A stretch of DNA of 64,000 nt from assembly GCA_002786225.1 (NCBI GenBank), contig PEQN01000011.1:16191-80190 (forward strand), read 5' to 3'. This DNA comes from Leptospira sp. (lineage in GTDB: Bacteria; Spirochaetota; Leptospiria; Leptospirales; Leptospiraceae). The notes under the pieces were generated by a model. That model saw only the letters and a list, made by a program, of their open reading frames with translations. It had not been told where the DNA came from and did no database searches. Position numbers and translations under genes: made by a program. Shown one piece after another: positions 46,229-55,024 of this stretch (the first letter of the stretch is position 1; every line of letters starts with the position of its first letter).

Positions 46229-46660
46229 TTAGATGTCTCCTAAGGCAACTCGTAATTTTATTAGCAGCTTTAATAGAGCCTCTTGATCCTTCTCGGGAAA
46301 CTTTTGAAGAAATAATTTAAAGTTTGAAATAAGTTTTTCAGGAAGAACTGGCTCCAATTTCTCCCCACTAGAAGTTATACTCAATAGTATTTCTCTCTTA
46401 TCATCAAGATTTTCTTTTTTTTTTACCCATCCATTTTTGATTAAGCGCCCGACCATTCGAGATACACTCGGAGGATCCTGTAACGTAACCGCAGCAATCG
46501 CTGTCTGCGTAGTTGTCTTTTTCTCCCAAATATGCACCATTGCTTGCCACTGTTCTGGTGTAATATTATAATCTCTTAAACATCTTATTAATTCTCTTCT
46601 AAAAAGTAGAGTGACTCTTGATAAATTGAATCCAAGTTGCTTATCTAATTCGATTTTCAT
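46229..46660 (-). CDS. MarR family transcriptional regulator
   Basis: Winged helix-turn-helix protein: NITPEQWQAMVHIWEK, then TQTAIAAVTLQDPPSVSRMVGRL (in part) and the wing KKKENLDDKREILLSITSSGEK. Start at ATG 46660 is chosen because the upstream extension to 46732 is hydrophobic and unlike MarR (143 aa is usual). It is divergent from the YceI-like gene; two inverted repeats in the shared region are candidate operators. Confidence 0.85.
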   Translation of the reverse strand: MKIELDKQLGFNLSRVTLLFRRELIRCLRDYNITPEQWQAMVHIWEKKTTTQTAIAAVTLQDPPSVSRMVGRLIKNGWVKKKENLDDKREILLSITSSGEKLEPVLPEKLISNFKLFLQKFPEKDQEALLKLLIKLRVALGDI

Positions 46661-46720
46661 AACATTACTGAAACAAATAAAGTCATAGTATGTCACGAAA
46701 AAAATAAAAAAAAGAAAATA

Positions 46721-46767
46721 ACTTGCTTGCACAAGTATTATAATTTAATTTACTTGTCTAAACAACT
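46721..46767. promoter_or_regulatory. Divergent promoter region with two MarR-like operator repeats
   Basis: ACTTGCTTGCACAAGT (46721-46736) is an inverted repeat with ACTTG/CAAGT arms. ACTTGTCTAAACAACT (46752-46767) is a near-inverted repeat with TTGT/ACAA core. A perfect TATAAT (46739-46744) lies between them, pointing toward the YceI-like gene; no good -35 is visible. The layout fits repression by MarR bound to both sites. Confidence 0.55.
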
Positions 46768-46780
46768 ATCTGGAGATTAC

Positions 46781-47344
46781 ATGAAAAAATATTTTATTTT
46801 ACTAACCATAATAGGCTTTGCTAGCTTAGAAACTTTGCACGCAACGGATGTTTTTAGCAAAATGAGTGCAGAAAAAATATGCGTAGCCTATGAAACAACC
46901 AAAGGAATGTTTTTTGTTACTAATGTAAACGTTATAGGAATTAATTGCTCTGTAACAATAGAAAAATCTGAGAAGATGGTCCGAATAATTATTCCTGTGT
47001 CCGAATTCAATTCAGGCTTAGCGAAGCGTGATTCTGAAGTAGCATTTCTCCTTGGAGGCCCCTCTTTGGTTCCTATGAGGTATGAATTTTCTTTACCAAA
47101 AGATAACCAAAATTCTGTGCGACCTACCATTAAAGGAAACTTATTCATCAAAGAAAACCCTAATTCAGTGATTCTGAATCTCTCTAAGAAAGCAAATGTA
47201 ACCCAATTCCAGTTTAATACAAAATTCTCTACCTTAGGCGTAAAGGTTAACTCTGTCGGACCAGGCGGAATAATCGCAAATCCAACAGACAATTTAATAA
47301 TCTATGGTCAAGTTCCTAATAATCTTATATCTAAAAGTGAGTAA
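46781..47344 (+). CDS. Exported YceI-like protein
   Basis: ATG at 46781 follows GGAG at proper distance and gives 187 aa with a signal peptide (MKKYFILLTIIGFASLETLHA). The mature part resembles the YceI lipocalin-like fold: the strand IIIPVSEFNSGLAKRDSEV (with the RD pair after a Ser/Gly turn) and the alternating strands that follow. YceI proteins bind isoprenoid or lipid chains in the periplasm. It is divergent from MarR, probably its regulator. The YceI identification rests on pattern similarity. Confidence 0.55.
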   Translation: MKKYFILLTIIGFASLETLHATDVFSKMSAEKICVAYETTKGMFFVTNVNVIGINCSVTIEKSEKMVRIIIPVSEFNSGLAKRDSEVAFLLGGPSLVPMRYEFSLPKDNQNSVRPTIKGNLFIKENPNSVILNLSKKANVTQFQFNTKFSTLGVKVNSVGPGGIIANPTDNLIIYGQVPNNLISKSE

Positions 47345-47656
47345 TCGATTTATGAAAAAATCATTAGTATTTTATAATCTAACTCCCTTAATTTTAACTA
47401 TTGCTTTTCTAAGAATATCCAGTATTTGAATGGCAAAACGTCGGAATTATAAGATTACATAACAAAAGAAATAAAGAATGCCATTTTTTTTTTGCAATAT
47501 TCACTATGTCACCACTTCAATCAAGAAGTTCAATTTCTAAGTAGAAAAATTTAGCATAGAAAACACGAGGGCTCACCATAGGGTTGATTTTGTAAAATAA
47601 TTCTAAAGGAAAGCCCTCTATGAAATTAAAATCATAACCCGAGATAAGGAAAAAGA
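47345..47656. other. Gene-free stretch with a 7-bp inverted repeat
   Basis: A 25-codon frame starts at 47352 with no ribosome-binding site, so it was not called. GAGGGCT (47567-47573) and AGCCCTC (47612-47618) form a perfect inverted repeat with a 38-nt loop, possibly an old element end. Nothing else is recognised. Confidence 0.4.
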
Positions 47657-47856
47657 TTATTAGGTATTCTTAAAGGAAAATCTAAAGTTACTTTTTCAAA
47701 AAATTTTAATATTACTGAAGAAGAACTTTTTCTGGTTTTCAATCAGAAGATATACCTAATCTCTTAAAACAAATGAGTATTGAAGTGCTAAATTTATCAG
47801 CTGACGAAGCTATAAATTTTTCGAGTCTTAACTTAATTGGACATAAAGACCCCTTC
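47657..47856 (+). pseudogene. VapBC-type toxin-antitoxin remnant (PIN toxin C-terminal piece)
   Basis: One frame (47657-47767) reads LLGILKGKSKVTFSKNF and ITEEELF, which is the C-terminal pattern of DUF2281/Phd-like antitoxins. After a one-base frameshift in a T run, the next frame reads PNLLKQMSIEVLNLSADEAI and SLNLIGHKDPF, an excellent match to the second half of PIN-domain VapC toxins (the HxDPFDR motif) that stops at DPF, where the DR would follow. The start of the PIN domain is missing. The antitoxin end and the toxin end are fused by deletion. The gene is dead. Confidence 0.6.
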
Positions 47857-47891
47857 GGATTGACGCTTCATTTGGGGCAATCCCTCCATCG

Positions 47892-47933
47892 GGCTAAAGC
47901 CAATTTGGTCTTTGGTTTTCTGTCACTTACTTG
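47892..47933. repeat. Dispersed 42-nt repeat, copy B
   Basis: Differs from copy A at five positions. It begins 36 nt after the broken DPF of the PIN remnant, so the sequence carrying the repeat may have replaced the end of the toxin gene. The following bases to 48170 hold no recognised gene. Confidence 0.75.
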
Positions 47934-48170
47934 CATACAAAAGTCCATGCCAGTCCTTTGTACTTGGAAGCCAGTGGGGCAATTTTCCACAAGCATATTC
48001 TCATGTAGGGCTCATGAATGCAGCTTCTAGAATCTCGCGCAAGATGGATAAACCTGACTTCTTAAAGTTACAAGATGTGAATTAAAGTAAAATAAAATTT
48101 TACAATTTTATCATTGCTTTGAATTTTACAGCTTGCCATATAAAGAAATTTTTAAAATATTAAAACCATC

Positions 48171-48632
48171 ATGAAAAGTATAGACCTAGTATTTACTATC
48201 TCCTCTCTATTCTTATTAGTTTCATTATTCAATTGCTCAGGAACCCGACCAGATGATATAGGGATTCGTGAAAATGGTGAATTGAAACCTTGTCCACCCT
48301 CACCTAATTGCGTATCTTCATTCTGTGATCCTAAGGATGAACAGCATTTTATAATGGCAATTGATTTAAAGAAATCTCTACCTGATTCTATGAAGGATTT
48401 AAAATCAGTTCTTGCTAACCAAGGCAATGCGGTCATTATCAAAGAGACTGAAAATTATATCTATGCAGAATTCACCTCGAAAATAATGGGATTTGTTGAT
48501 GATGTTGAATTTTATATAGATGCAAAATCAAAAAAACTTCACTATCGTTCAGCTTCCAGATTAGGTCATTCTGATTTAGGTGTTAATCGAAAACGAATTA
48601 ACAAAATCATACTTGAGCTTGGATGGAATTGA
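48171..48632 (+). CDS. DUF1499 family lipoprotein
   Basis: Signal peptide ends in LFNC (Cys23), a lipobox. The mature protein matches DUF1499: CPPSPNCVSS at the start, NYIYAEFTSKIMGFVDDVEFY in the middle (in part), and [19 protein letters not shown] at the end. These proteins are widespread in Gram-negative envelopes; the function is not known. Its end overlaps the start of bpt. Confidence 0.85.
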   Translation: MKSIDLVFTISSLFLLVSLFNCSGTRPDDIGIRENGELKPCPPSPNCVSSFCDPKDEQHFIMAIDLKKSLPDSMKDLKSVLANQGNAVIIKETENYIYAEFTSKIMGFVDDVEFYIDAKSKKLHYRSASRLGHSDLGVNRKRINKIILELGWN

Positions 48633-49359
48633 TTTAGCATTTCAGACTCTACCAATATCAACAGAAATAGATTGTTCGTATTTTCCAGAACGGCAATCTA
48701 TTCTAAGGTATTGTTTTGCTGAAGCTAATTTTAATTCAATTGTTGTGGAACATTTTCTAGAGCGGGGTTATCGACGTTCTGGAGATTTGTTCTATAAGAC
48801 TGAATGCAAAAGTTGTAAAATGTGTATTCCTTACAGAATACCATTAGACTCATTCCAAGCGAATTCCTCTCAGAGAAGAAATCTAAAACTCAACTCACAT
48901 ATTCAATTCACAGTTGGATCACCGAATCAAACTACGAACAAGCAAAATCTTTATATCAAATACATTCGATCTCGTCACGAAAATAAACAAAAGGAAGAAT
49001 CAGACTCGAGCCTACTTGAGACTTTGGACTCTCAGATGTATGAATATACAGATCATTCACTTGAAATAGAGATTCATGATGCTGGCAAGCTCATTGGTTT
49101 TGGAATACTTGATATTGGAACAGAAACTATTTCATCCGTATATAATGTTTATGATCCAGATTACAAGAAAAATGGTTTGGGCATCTACATGATTCTAATA
49201 AGTATAGAATGGGCGAGTAGAATTGAATCCTTAAAATATATCCAACTCGGACTATTTATTCCAGGTCATCCTAAAATGGATTATAAGAAAAATTTTCAAC
49301 CTGGAGAAATTTTACACCCACTTACTCAGAAGTGGGAAGATATTCAATTCATCTTATGA
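48580..49359 (+). CDS. bpt: Aspartate/glutamate leucyltransferase (ATE family)
   Basis: Bpt transfers leucine from Leu-tRNA to N-terminal Asp or Glu, marking proteins for ClpS-ClpAP. Both ATE domains are present: [35 protein letters not shown] and the GNAT-like C-terminal half with [17 protein letters not shown] and [10 protein letters not shown]. The start is uncertain: GTG at 48580 overlaps the DUF1499 gene by 53 nt, and TTG codons at 48613 and 48619 are alternatives. It meets carB end-on with a 16-nt overlap. Confidence 0.88.
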   Translation: MLIENELTKSYLSLDGIDLAFQTLPISTEIDCSYFPERQSILRYCFAEANFNSIVVEHFLERGYRRSGDLFYKTECKSCKMCIPYRIPLDSFQANSSQRRNLKLNSHIQFTVGSPNQTTNKQNLYIKYIRSRHENKQKEESDSSLLETLDSQMYEYTDHSLEIEIHDAGKLIGFGILDIGTETISSVYNVYDPDYKKNGLGIYMILISIEWASRIESLKYIQLGLFIPGHPKMDYKKNFQPGEILHPLTQKWEDIQFIL

Positions 49360-52300
49360 ATTTCTTGAAGGGAATGAATGCTAAATCCTTTATCTCTCAT
49401 CTCCATCATACCATCTACTAAACTTTGAGCAGCCTTAGCCGTTGTTAAACAAGGAACCTTATACTTAATAGCTGCTTGTCGGATCGTAAAAGCACTCTCC
49501 CTTGTGGTTCTAGAAAGAGGGGTATTGATAATCAAATGGATCTTCTTTTCTTGGATATAATCAATGATATTGGGGAAGTAACCATCATTTAATTTATTGA
49601 TCTTACTTGAGATAATACCATTATCCGAAAGAAATTGATGAGTTCCTGAAGTTGCTATTAAATTAAAGCCAAGTTTACTGAGTGATCGAATCTTTTCTAG
49701 GAGTTCTGGTTTAGATTTATCGTTGATACTTACAAATACAGTTCCTTGTGCAGGTGGAGTTTCACCAGCCATAATCTGAGACTTAAGAAAAGCTTCCCCC
49801 TTTGTTGGTGCCGTTCCCATTACTTCACCTGTAGATCTCATTTCAGGTCCAAGTATAGTATCAACTCCAGGAAATTTATTAAATGGAAGTACTGCCTCCT
49901 TCACATTAATCATAGGAGAGGTGGAACGTCCATGTAATCCTAAAGATTCCAATGTCTCACCCAACATAATTCTAACAGCATATTTCACAATAGGTTTACC
50001 TATGCATTTTGATACAAAAGGTACGGTTCTTGAAGCTCTTGGATTTACTTCAATTACATAGAGTTCGTCTTTTTTATAAGCAAATTGAATATTCAATAGT
50101 CCAACTACTTTAAGTTCAAGAGCAATCTTTCGAGTCGCATCTTCTATTTCAGATATCATAGTGTCAGGGATATTTTGAGGAGGAAGAAAACAAGCTGAGT
50201 CCCCCGAGTGAATCCCAGCTTCTTCAATATGCTCCATGATGCCTGCGATATAAACTTCCTTAGAATCACAAAGGGCATCTACATCTACTTCTGTAGCATC
50301 TTCTAAAAAGCTATCAACTAATATAGGACGATCTTCAGATACTTCCTCAGCCTCTTCCATATACTTGACCAATTGGGCTTCTTCATTGACAATCATCATT
50401 GCCCTTCCACCTAAGACGTAGCTAGGACGAACTAGTACTGGGTAGCCGATTTTTCTTGCGATGTCTATGGCTTCTTGTTTTGAGGCTGCCATTCCATTTT
50501 CAGGAGCTTTGAGATTTAGCTTTTCAAGAACTTCATTGAATCTTTTTCTATCTTCAGCACGGTCTATAGAATCTGGACTGGTTCCTAATATGGGAACATT
50601 CCTAGCTTCCAAATCACGAGCCAGCTTTAAAGGAGTTTGACCACCTAACTGAACAATTACGCCCCTAGGCTTCTCCTTTTTGTAAATATGCATTACATCT
50701 TCTAAGGTCAATGGCTCAAAATACAATCTGTCCGATGTATCGTAATCTGTTGATACAGTTTCAGGATTTGAATTAACCATAATGGACTCCAATCCAGAAT
50801 CTTGTATTGCAAAGGATGCATGACAGCAACAATAATCAAATTCAATACCTTGGCCTATACGATTTGGACCACCACCAAGAATGATAACGGATTCTTTGGA
50901 AGATGGATTGGATTCGTCCTCTTCTTCGTAGGTAGAATACATATAAGGAGTAAAGGCTTCAAATTCTCCAGCACAAGTATCAATTCGCTTGTATACTGGA
51001 GCAATTGAATTTTTATTCAGAAAATCTTCTACCTTAGCTTCTTCAGACTTAAGTGAACTTTCGATTCGAGCCTTTTTCTTTTCTAAGCTTATATCTGAAT
51101 GAAGTATTTCATAAACAGACTTTTCTATACTAAGGAATGCCAATTGGCGGTTCGAAAAGCCTTGCTGTTTCATTTTCTTTGCAATCGACAATCCTTCTTT
51201 GCGGAATCTATCTTCTGATTCTTTGAGAAGCTTAAATTGGTGAAGGAACCAAGGATCAATCTTACAGAGATCAAATATCTCTTCTGTTGAGAAACCATTA
51301 TCCAAGGCTATCTTTACGTAGAAAATTCTTGTAGCAGTAGGTCGTTTGATTTTTTTTTCTAAATAGCTTTTGAGTTCATTTTTAGGAACTTGGGAAATCT
51401 CAATCAATTCTTTAAAATAACCATCAGAACCCATACCGAAGCGATCGGTTTCCAAAGATCGCATAGCCTTCTGGAAGCTTTCTCTGAAATTTCTTCCAAT
51501 CGCCATAGCCTCACCCACAGCCTTCATCTGAACACCTAAGGTATCATCAGTGCCTGGAAATTTTTCAAATGCAAATCTAGGAATCTTAGTAACAACATAA
51601 TCAATGGATGGCTCAAAACTAGCAGGAGTTACACGCGTAATATCATTTTTCACCTCGTCCAAGGTATAACCTATTGACAATAAGGCGGCAATCTTCGCAA
51701 TAGGAAATCCAGTTGCCTTAGAGGCAAGTGCGGAAGAACGAGAAACCCTTGGGTTCATTTCGATTACAATTACATCACCATTTTCTGGATTGACTGCAAA
51801 TTGAATATTAGAGCCACCAGTTTCAACACCAATCTCTCTTATAATCTTAACAGAAAGATCTCTCATGTGTTGGTATTCTTTGTCTGAAAGAGTCTGTTGA
51901 GGAGCTATGGTAATAGAATCTCCTGTGTGGACTCCCATAGGATCTAAATTCTCAATTGAACATATAATCACAACATTGTCGGCAAGATCTCGCATAACTT
52001 CGAGTTCGTATTCTTTCCAGCCTATCATGGATTCTTCTACAAGAATTTGACTAATGGGTGAAGCATCGAGACCCTTTTGTGCTTTTTCTTCAAACTCATC
52101 ATCATCATAGCAAGTTCCTCCACCACTTCCCCCTAAGGTAAAAGCAGGACGTATAATGATTGGAAATCCAATTTCTAATTTCGCTTTTCTAGCTGATTCC
52201 ATATCTGAAACCATTACAGAGTGTGAGACTCTAGCCCCTACCTTTTCCATGGCTATTTTGAAAAGTTCCCTATCTTCTGCCTTTCGAATTGCCTCTACTT

Positions 52301-52655
52301 TAGCACCGATTAGCTCAACATTGTATTTGTCTAGAATTCCTTCCTTATGCAATGCTAAGGCTAGATTGAGTGCAGTCTGTCCACCCACAGTCGGTAAGAT
52401 GGCATCTGGTTTTTCTTTTTTTATTATTTTTTCTAGAACAGGAACTGTGAGTGGTTCTATGTAGGTAGCATCTGCAAACTCTGGATCGGTCATGATGGTT
52501 GCAGGATTGGAATTGACCAGGATAACTCTTATCCCTTTTTCTTTCAGTGCTTTGGTAGCTTGGGTTCCAGAATAGTCGAATTCGCAGGCTTGTCCTATTA
52601 CTATAGGACCTGAACCAATAATGAGGACGGATTGGATATCGGATCTCTGAGGCAT
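49344..52655 (-). CDS. carB: Carbamoyl-phosphate synthase, large subunit
   Basis: CarB makes carbamoyl phosphate from ammonia, bicarbonate and ATP for pyrimidine and arginine synthesis. The two ATP-grasp halves are visible ([17 protein letters not shown] and [42 protein letters not shown]), with the MGS-like allosteric domain at the end. ATG at 52655 ([17 protein letters not shown], 1103 aa) matches the family's start; the frame continues to 52679. carA is not adjacent. Confidence 0.95.
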   Translation of the reverse strand: MPQRSDIQSVLIIGSGPIVIGQACEFDYSGTQATKALKEKGIRVILVNSNPATIMTDPEFADATYIEPLTVPVLEKIIKKEKPDAILPTVGGQTALNLALALHKEGILDKYNVELIGAKVEAIRKAEDRELFKIAMEKVGARVSHSVMVSDMESARKAKLEIGFPIIIRPAFTLGGSGGGTCYDDDEFEEKAQKGLDASPISQILVEESMIGWKEYELEVMRDLADNVVIICSIENLDPMGVHTGDSITIAPQQTLSDKEYQHMRDLSVKIIREIGVETGGSNIQFAVNPENGDVIVIEMNPRVSRSSALASKATGFPIAKIAALLSIGYTLDEVKNDITRVTPASFEPSIDYVVTKIPRFAFEKFPGTDDTLGVQMKAVGEAMAIGRNFRESFQKAMRSLETDRFGMGSDGYFKELIEISQVPKNELKSYLEKKIKRPTATRIFYVKIALDNGFSTEEIFDLCKIDPWFLHQFKLLKESEDRFRKEGLSIAKKMKQQGFSNRQLAFLSIEKSVYEILHSDISLEKKKARIESSLKSEEAKVEDFLNKNSIAPVYKRIDTCAGEFEAFTPYMYSTYEEEDESNPSSKESVIILGGGPNRIGQGIEFDYCCCHASFAIQDSGLESIMVNSNPETVSTDYDTSDRLYFEPLTLEDVMHIYKKEKPRGVIVQLGGQTPLKLARDLEARNVPILGTSPDSIDRAEDRKRFNEVLEKLNLKAPENGMAASKQEAIDIARKIGYPVLVRPSYVLGGRAMMIVNEEAQLVKYMEEAEEVSEDRPILVDSFLEDATEVDVDALCDSKEVYIAGIMEHIEEAGIHSGDSACFLPPQNIPDTMISEIEDATRKIALELKVVGLLNIQFAYKKDELYVIEVNPRASRTVPFVSKCIGKPIVKYAVRIMLGETLESLGLHGRSTSPMINVKEAVLPFNKFPGVDTILGPEMRSTGEVMGTAPTKGEAFLKSQIMAGETPPAQGTVFVSINDKSKPELLEKIRSLSKLGFNLIATSGTHQFLSDNGIISSKINKLNDGYFPNIIDYIQEKKIHLIINTPLSRTTRESAFTIRQAAIKYKVPCLTTAKAAQSLVDGMMEMRDKGFSIHSLQEIHKMN

Positions 52656-52696
52656 ACAACCATTATTCTCAAAATCCAAGAAAACTCAAGAGAGAA

Positions 52697-54973
52697 TTAA
52701 GGTAGACTTGTAGGTAAAATATATTCTCCAACGAGCTTAGATTTACTTTCTTTTAGAATTAAATCTTGTAATTCCCTCTTCATTTCAGGTCCTAGACTTC
52801 CCGATGGCCAGAGATTGTTCTGATTATTAGGATCTTTGAGACGGTCATAGAGTTCATACACCACACCCTCACGTGTAGGTATGTAGATTAATTTATACTT
52901 TTCATTAATCAGCATCCTATGTTTGGCAAAAGCTATCGTCTCTCTATATTGGTAATCCGTTATCATAATCTGATAATCCTCTTCTGGGATCACTTTATGC
53001 AATTGCAGAATGTTTGGATAAGGAATTCTTTGGTGCTGGAAGAAATGATTTCCCCTATCTGAGAACCATATTCCCGTTTCGCTATAAGCAGTACGTTTTG
53101 TATCTATTGCATCTGCTTGAAGAAGTCCAAGTAAAGATTTACCTGGCTTTTGGCTTGGAAGTGGAATGGCAAGATAATCTAATAGCGTTGGAAATAAATC
53201 AACCGAAGAGGTAAGTCCCGAATAAGATTTATGAGAGCTAGCATCTTCTTGCAAAATATTTTTTGCAACCATATCTATAGGATATGATTTAGGAAATTTT
53301 ATAAGCAAAGGTACTTTAGTTACATTCTCCCCTCGTAAATGCTCGCCATGCCCTTGCCCATGTATATCCTCATATAAGGCTTCACCGTGATCTGCCGTTA
53401 GGATAATGATAGATTCCTCATAAAGATTATTATCCTTGAGAAATTGAATCATTTCTCCGAATTCTGCATCGTAAGCATGAACTGCTGAGTCAAAAATATT
53501 TCGAATTTCTTCAATGTCTTCATGACTTGGTTTTTCATCAGAAGAAGGATCTACAAATTTAAGGTATTTGTATTTTCCATAGTAATTACGCTTTGTGAAT
53601 TTTTTATAATAAGGATAAGGAGGCGTATAAGGAAAATGAACCACACTTGAGAATGCCACAAGAAACATTGCATTCTTAGAATTCCTTAGTATAGCTGACT
53701 TCCATTTAGGCATGACTCTTTTACCATCACCCAAGGTAGAAAGTCCATCGACTTCAACCAAATAATTTCCACCAAACAGAAATGAGCCAGTAAGTATTGG
53801 TAGAAAAAACATTTGAGAATCTAGTCCTCTTTGAACGGTTAGGATCTTGGCGTTAAAATCAGGACAGTATACATCATCAAAACTCCAATTTGCCCTTGGG
53901 AAAATATCTGCTGCAAAACTTCCAACAACAGCCGAATAGTAGCCATGCCTTCGAAGTATTTGAGCTAAGGTTGGAAACCTTTGGTTTCCAATATTTTTCT
54001 TCTCAGAAGGAGCTGGAAACATATCTCTAATTCCATGTGCCATGGAATATTCTCCCGTTAGCAGATCCGCCCAGCTTGGAAAAGTTCTTGGTATGGTAAC
54101 ATGGTGGTCTTTAAAAATTATGCTTTCTTTGGCAAAATCATCTATATTCGGACTTATCTCCTTGTTACCAGAAAGAAAACCTAATTTATCATAGCGTAAA
54201 CTATCTGCTGATAAAATAAATATATTTGGTTTAGAAGTTTTTGCCTCTAGTGACCGAGTATGTATAAGAAATTGGGTTTTATCCCATAAGTAAGGTGAAA
54301 AGCCTAGAAATATAATTCCCAAACAAAATAAAATTATCTTAGAATCAGAAATTTTTTTCCAATGAAGATGAAGCCAAGGGAGAAGAATAGCCAAAAGAAA
54401 TAATCCAACTAATGATCCATAATAATGCAAGATTGCAAAGAGTAAAATTTGACAAAGAATAAAGGAATGATTCTTTTCTCTTTGAGTAAGAAATAAAAAA
54501 CTATAACGCACTAATACGAAAGCTACAAGAGAGTAAAGAAAAAATGAAACTACTAAGGGAGGAATCCAATCGGTAATAAAATGCAAGATAAATTGTAAGG
54601 AAGGATAGCGAATATAGAAAAATTCTCCGTACAGTTGGGGATACATTGCTACAGAATGAATCCAAGAAAGAAACGTTATCACCAATAAAATGAACCATTG
54701 CGTCTTACGAGACAAACTAAGATCCAGAGAAATAAAATATAGAATAGACCCTAATACAAAATAAAAAACTAAATTAGCAAATAATATTTTACCATAGGAT
54801 ACTAAAATCAACAAAAAGAACTGACTCAGCATGCTAGATATGAACTCGGCTATATCTACACCCATAATGTGAAAAGAAGTGTTAAAGGCTAAGGAAAGTA
54901 TAAATTCAGTTAAAGCAAAACTAAGTCCGACTGCTCCAATTCCATACACTTTCCAATGATTTAAATATTTCAT
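52697..54973 (-). CDS. Polytopic membrane sulfatase-fold protein
   Basis: The first about 240 residues hold roughly seven transmembrane helices; the periplasmic part is an alkaline phosphatase superfamily domain like LTA synthases and arylsulfatases. Key parts are FILSADSLRYDKLG with the metal-binding Asp pair, ITADHGEALYED and GQGHGEHLRGENV. At the nucleophile site the CxPxR motif is TIPRTFPSWADLL with Thr, so it is unlikely to use formylglycine. It is between alpha-2-macroglobulin and carB with 51- and 41-nt gaps. Probably modifies an envelope polymer; the substrate is unknown. Confidence 0.8.
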   Translation of the reverse strand: MKYLNHWKVYGIGAVGLSFALTEFILSLAFNTSFHIMGVDIAEFISSMLSQFFLLILVSYGKILFANLVFYFVLGSILYFISLDLSLSRKTQWFILLVITFLSWIHSVAMYPQLYGEFFYIRYPSLQFILHFITDWIPPLVVSFFLYSLVAFVLVRYSFLFLTQREKNHSFILCQILLFAILHYYGSLVGLFLLAILLPWLHLHWKKISDSKIILFCLGIIFLGFSPYLWDKTQFLIHTRSLEAKTSKPNIFILSADSLRYDKLGFLSGNKEISPNIDDFAKESIIFKDHHVTIPRTFPSWADLLTGEYSMAHGIRDMFPAPSEKKNIGNQRFPTLAQILRRHGYYSAVVGSFAADIFPRANWSFDDVYCPDFNAKILTVQRGLDSQMFFLPILTGSFLFGGNYLVEVDGLSTLGDGKRVMPKWKSAILRNSKNAMFLVAFSSVVHFPYTPPYPYYKKFTKRNYYGKYKYLKFVDPSSDEKPSHEDIEEIRNIFDSAVHAYDAEFGEMIQFLKDNNLYEESIIILTADHGEALYEDIHGQGHGEHLRGENVTKVPLLIKFPKSYPIDMVAKNILQEDASSHKSYSGLTSSVDLFPTLLDYLAIPLPSQKPGKSLLGLLQADAIDTKRTAYSETGIWFSDRGNHFFQHQRIPYPNILQLHKVIPEEDYQIMITDYQYRETIAFAKHRMLINEKYKLIYIPTREGVVYELYDRLKDPNNQNNLWPSGSLGPEMKRELQDLILKESKSKLVGEYILPTSLP

Positions 54974-55024
54974 ACTTGGTCAAAATTTCTTCCTATGACC
55001 AAGATGAAACGGAGCAGTTTTTCA

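Noticed and set aside
46888..47292. 134-codon minus frame opposite the YceI-like gene
   Set aside because: Antisense shadow: the plus-strand gene has a signal peptide and ribosome-binding site, and the minus frame has neither.
47352..47429. 25-codon frame with hydrophobic N terminus after the YceI-like gene
   Set aside because: Too short, no ribosome-binding site, no family match.
47773..48030. 85-codon frame starting inside the toxin remnant
   Set aside because: Its first part is the broken PIN domain and the rest is read through the dispersed repeat, so it is not an intact gene.
48152..48442. 96-codon minus frame opposite the DUF1499 gene
   Set aside because: Shadow of a clear DUF1499 lipoprotein gene on the plus strand.
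52345..52659. 104-codon minus frame over the start of carB
   Set aside because: Alternate frame of the conserved carB N-terminal domain; composition is not protein-like.
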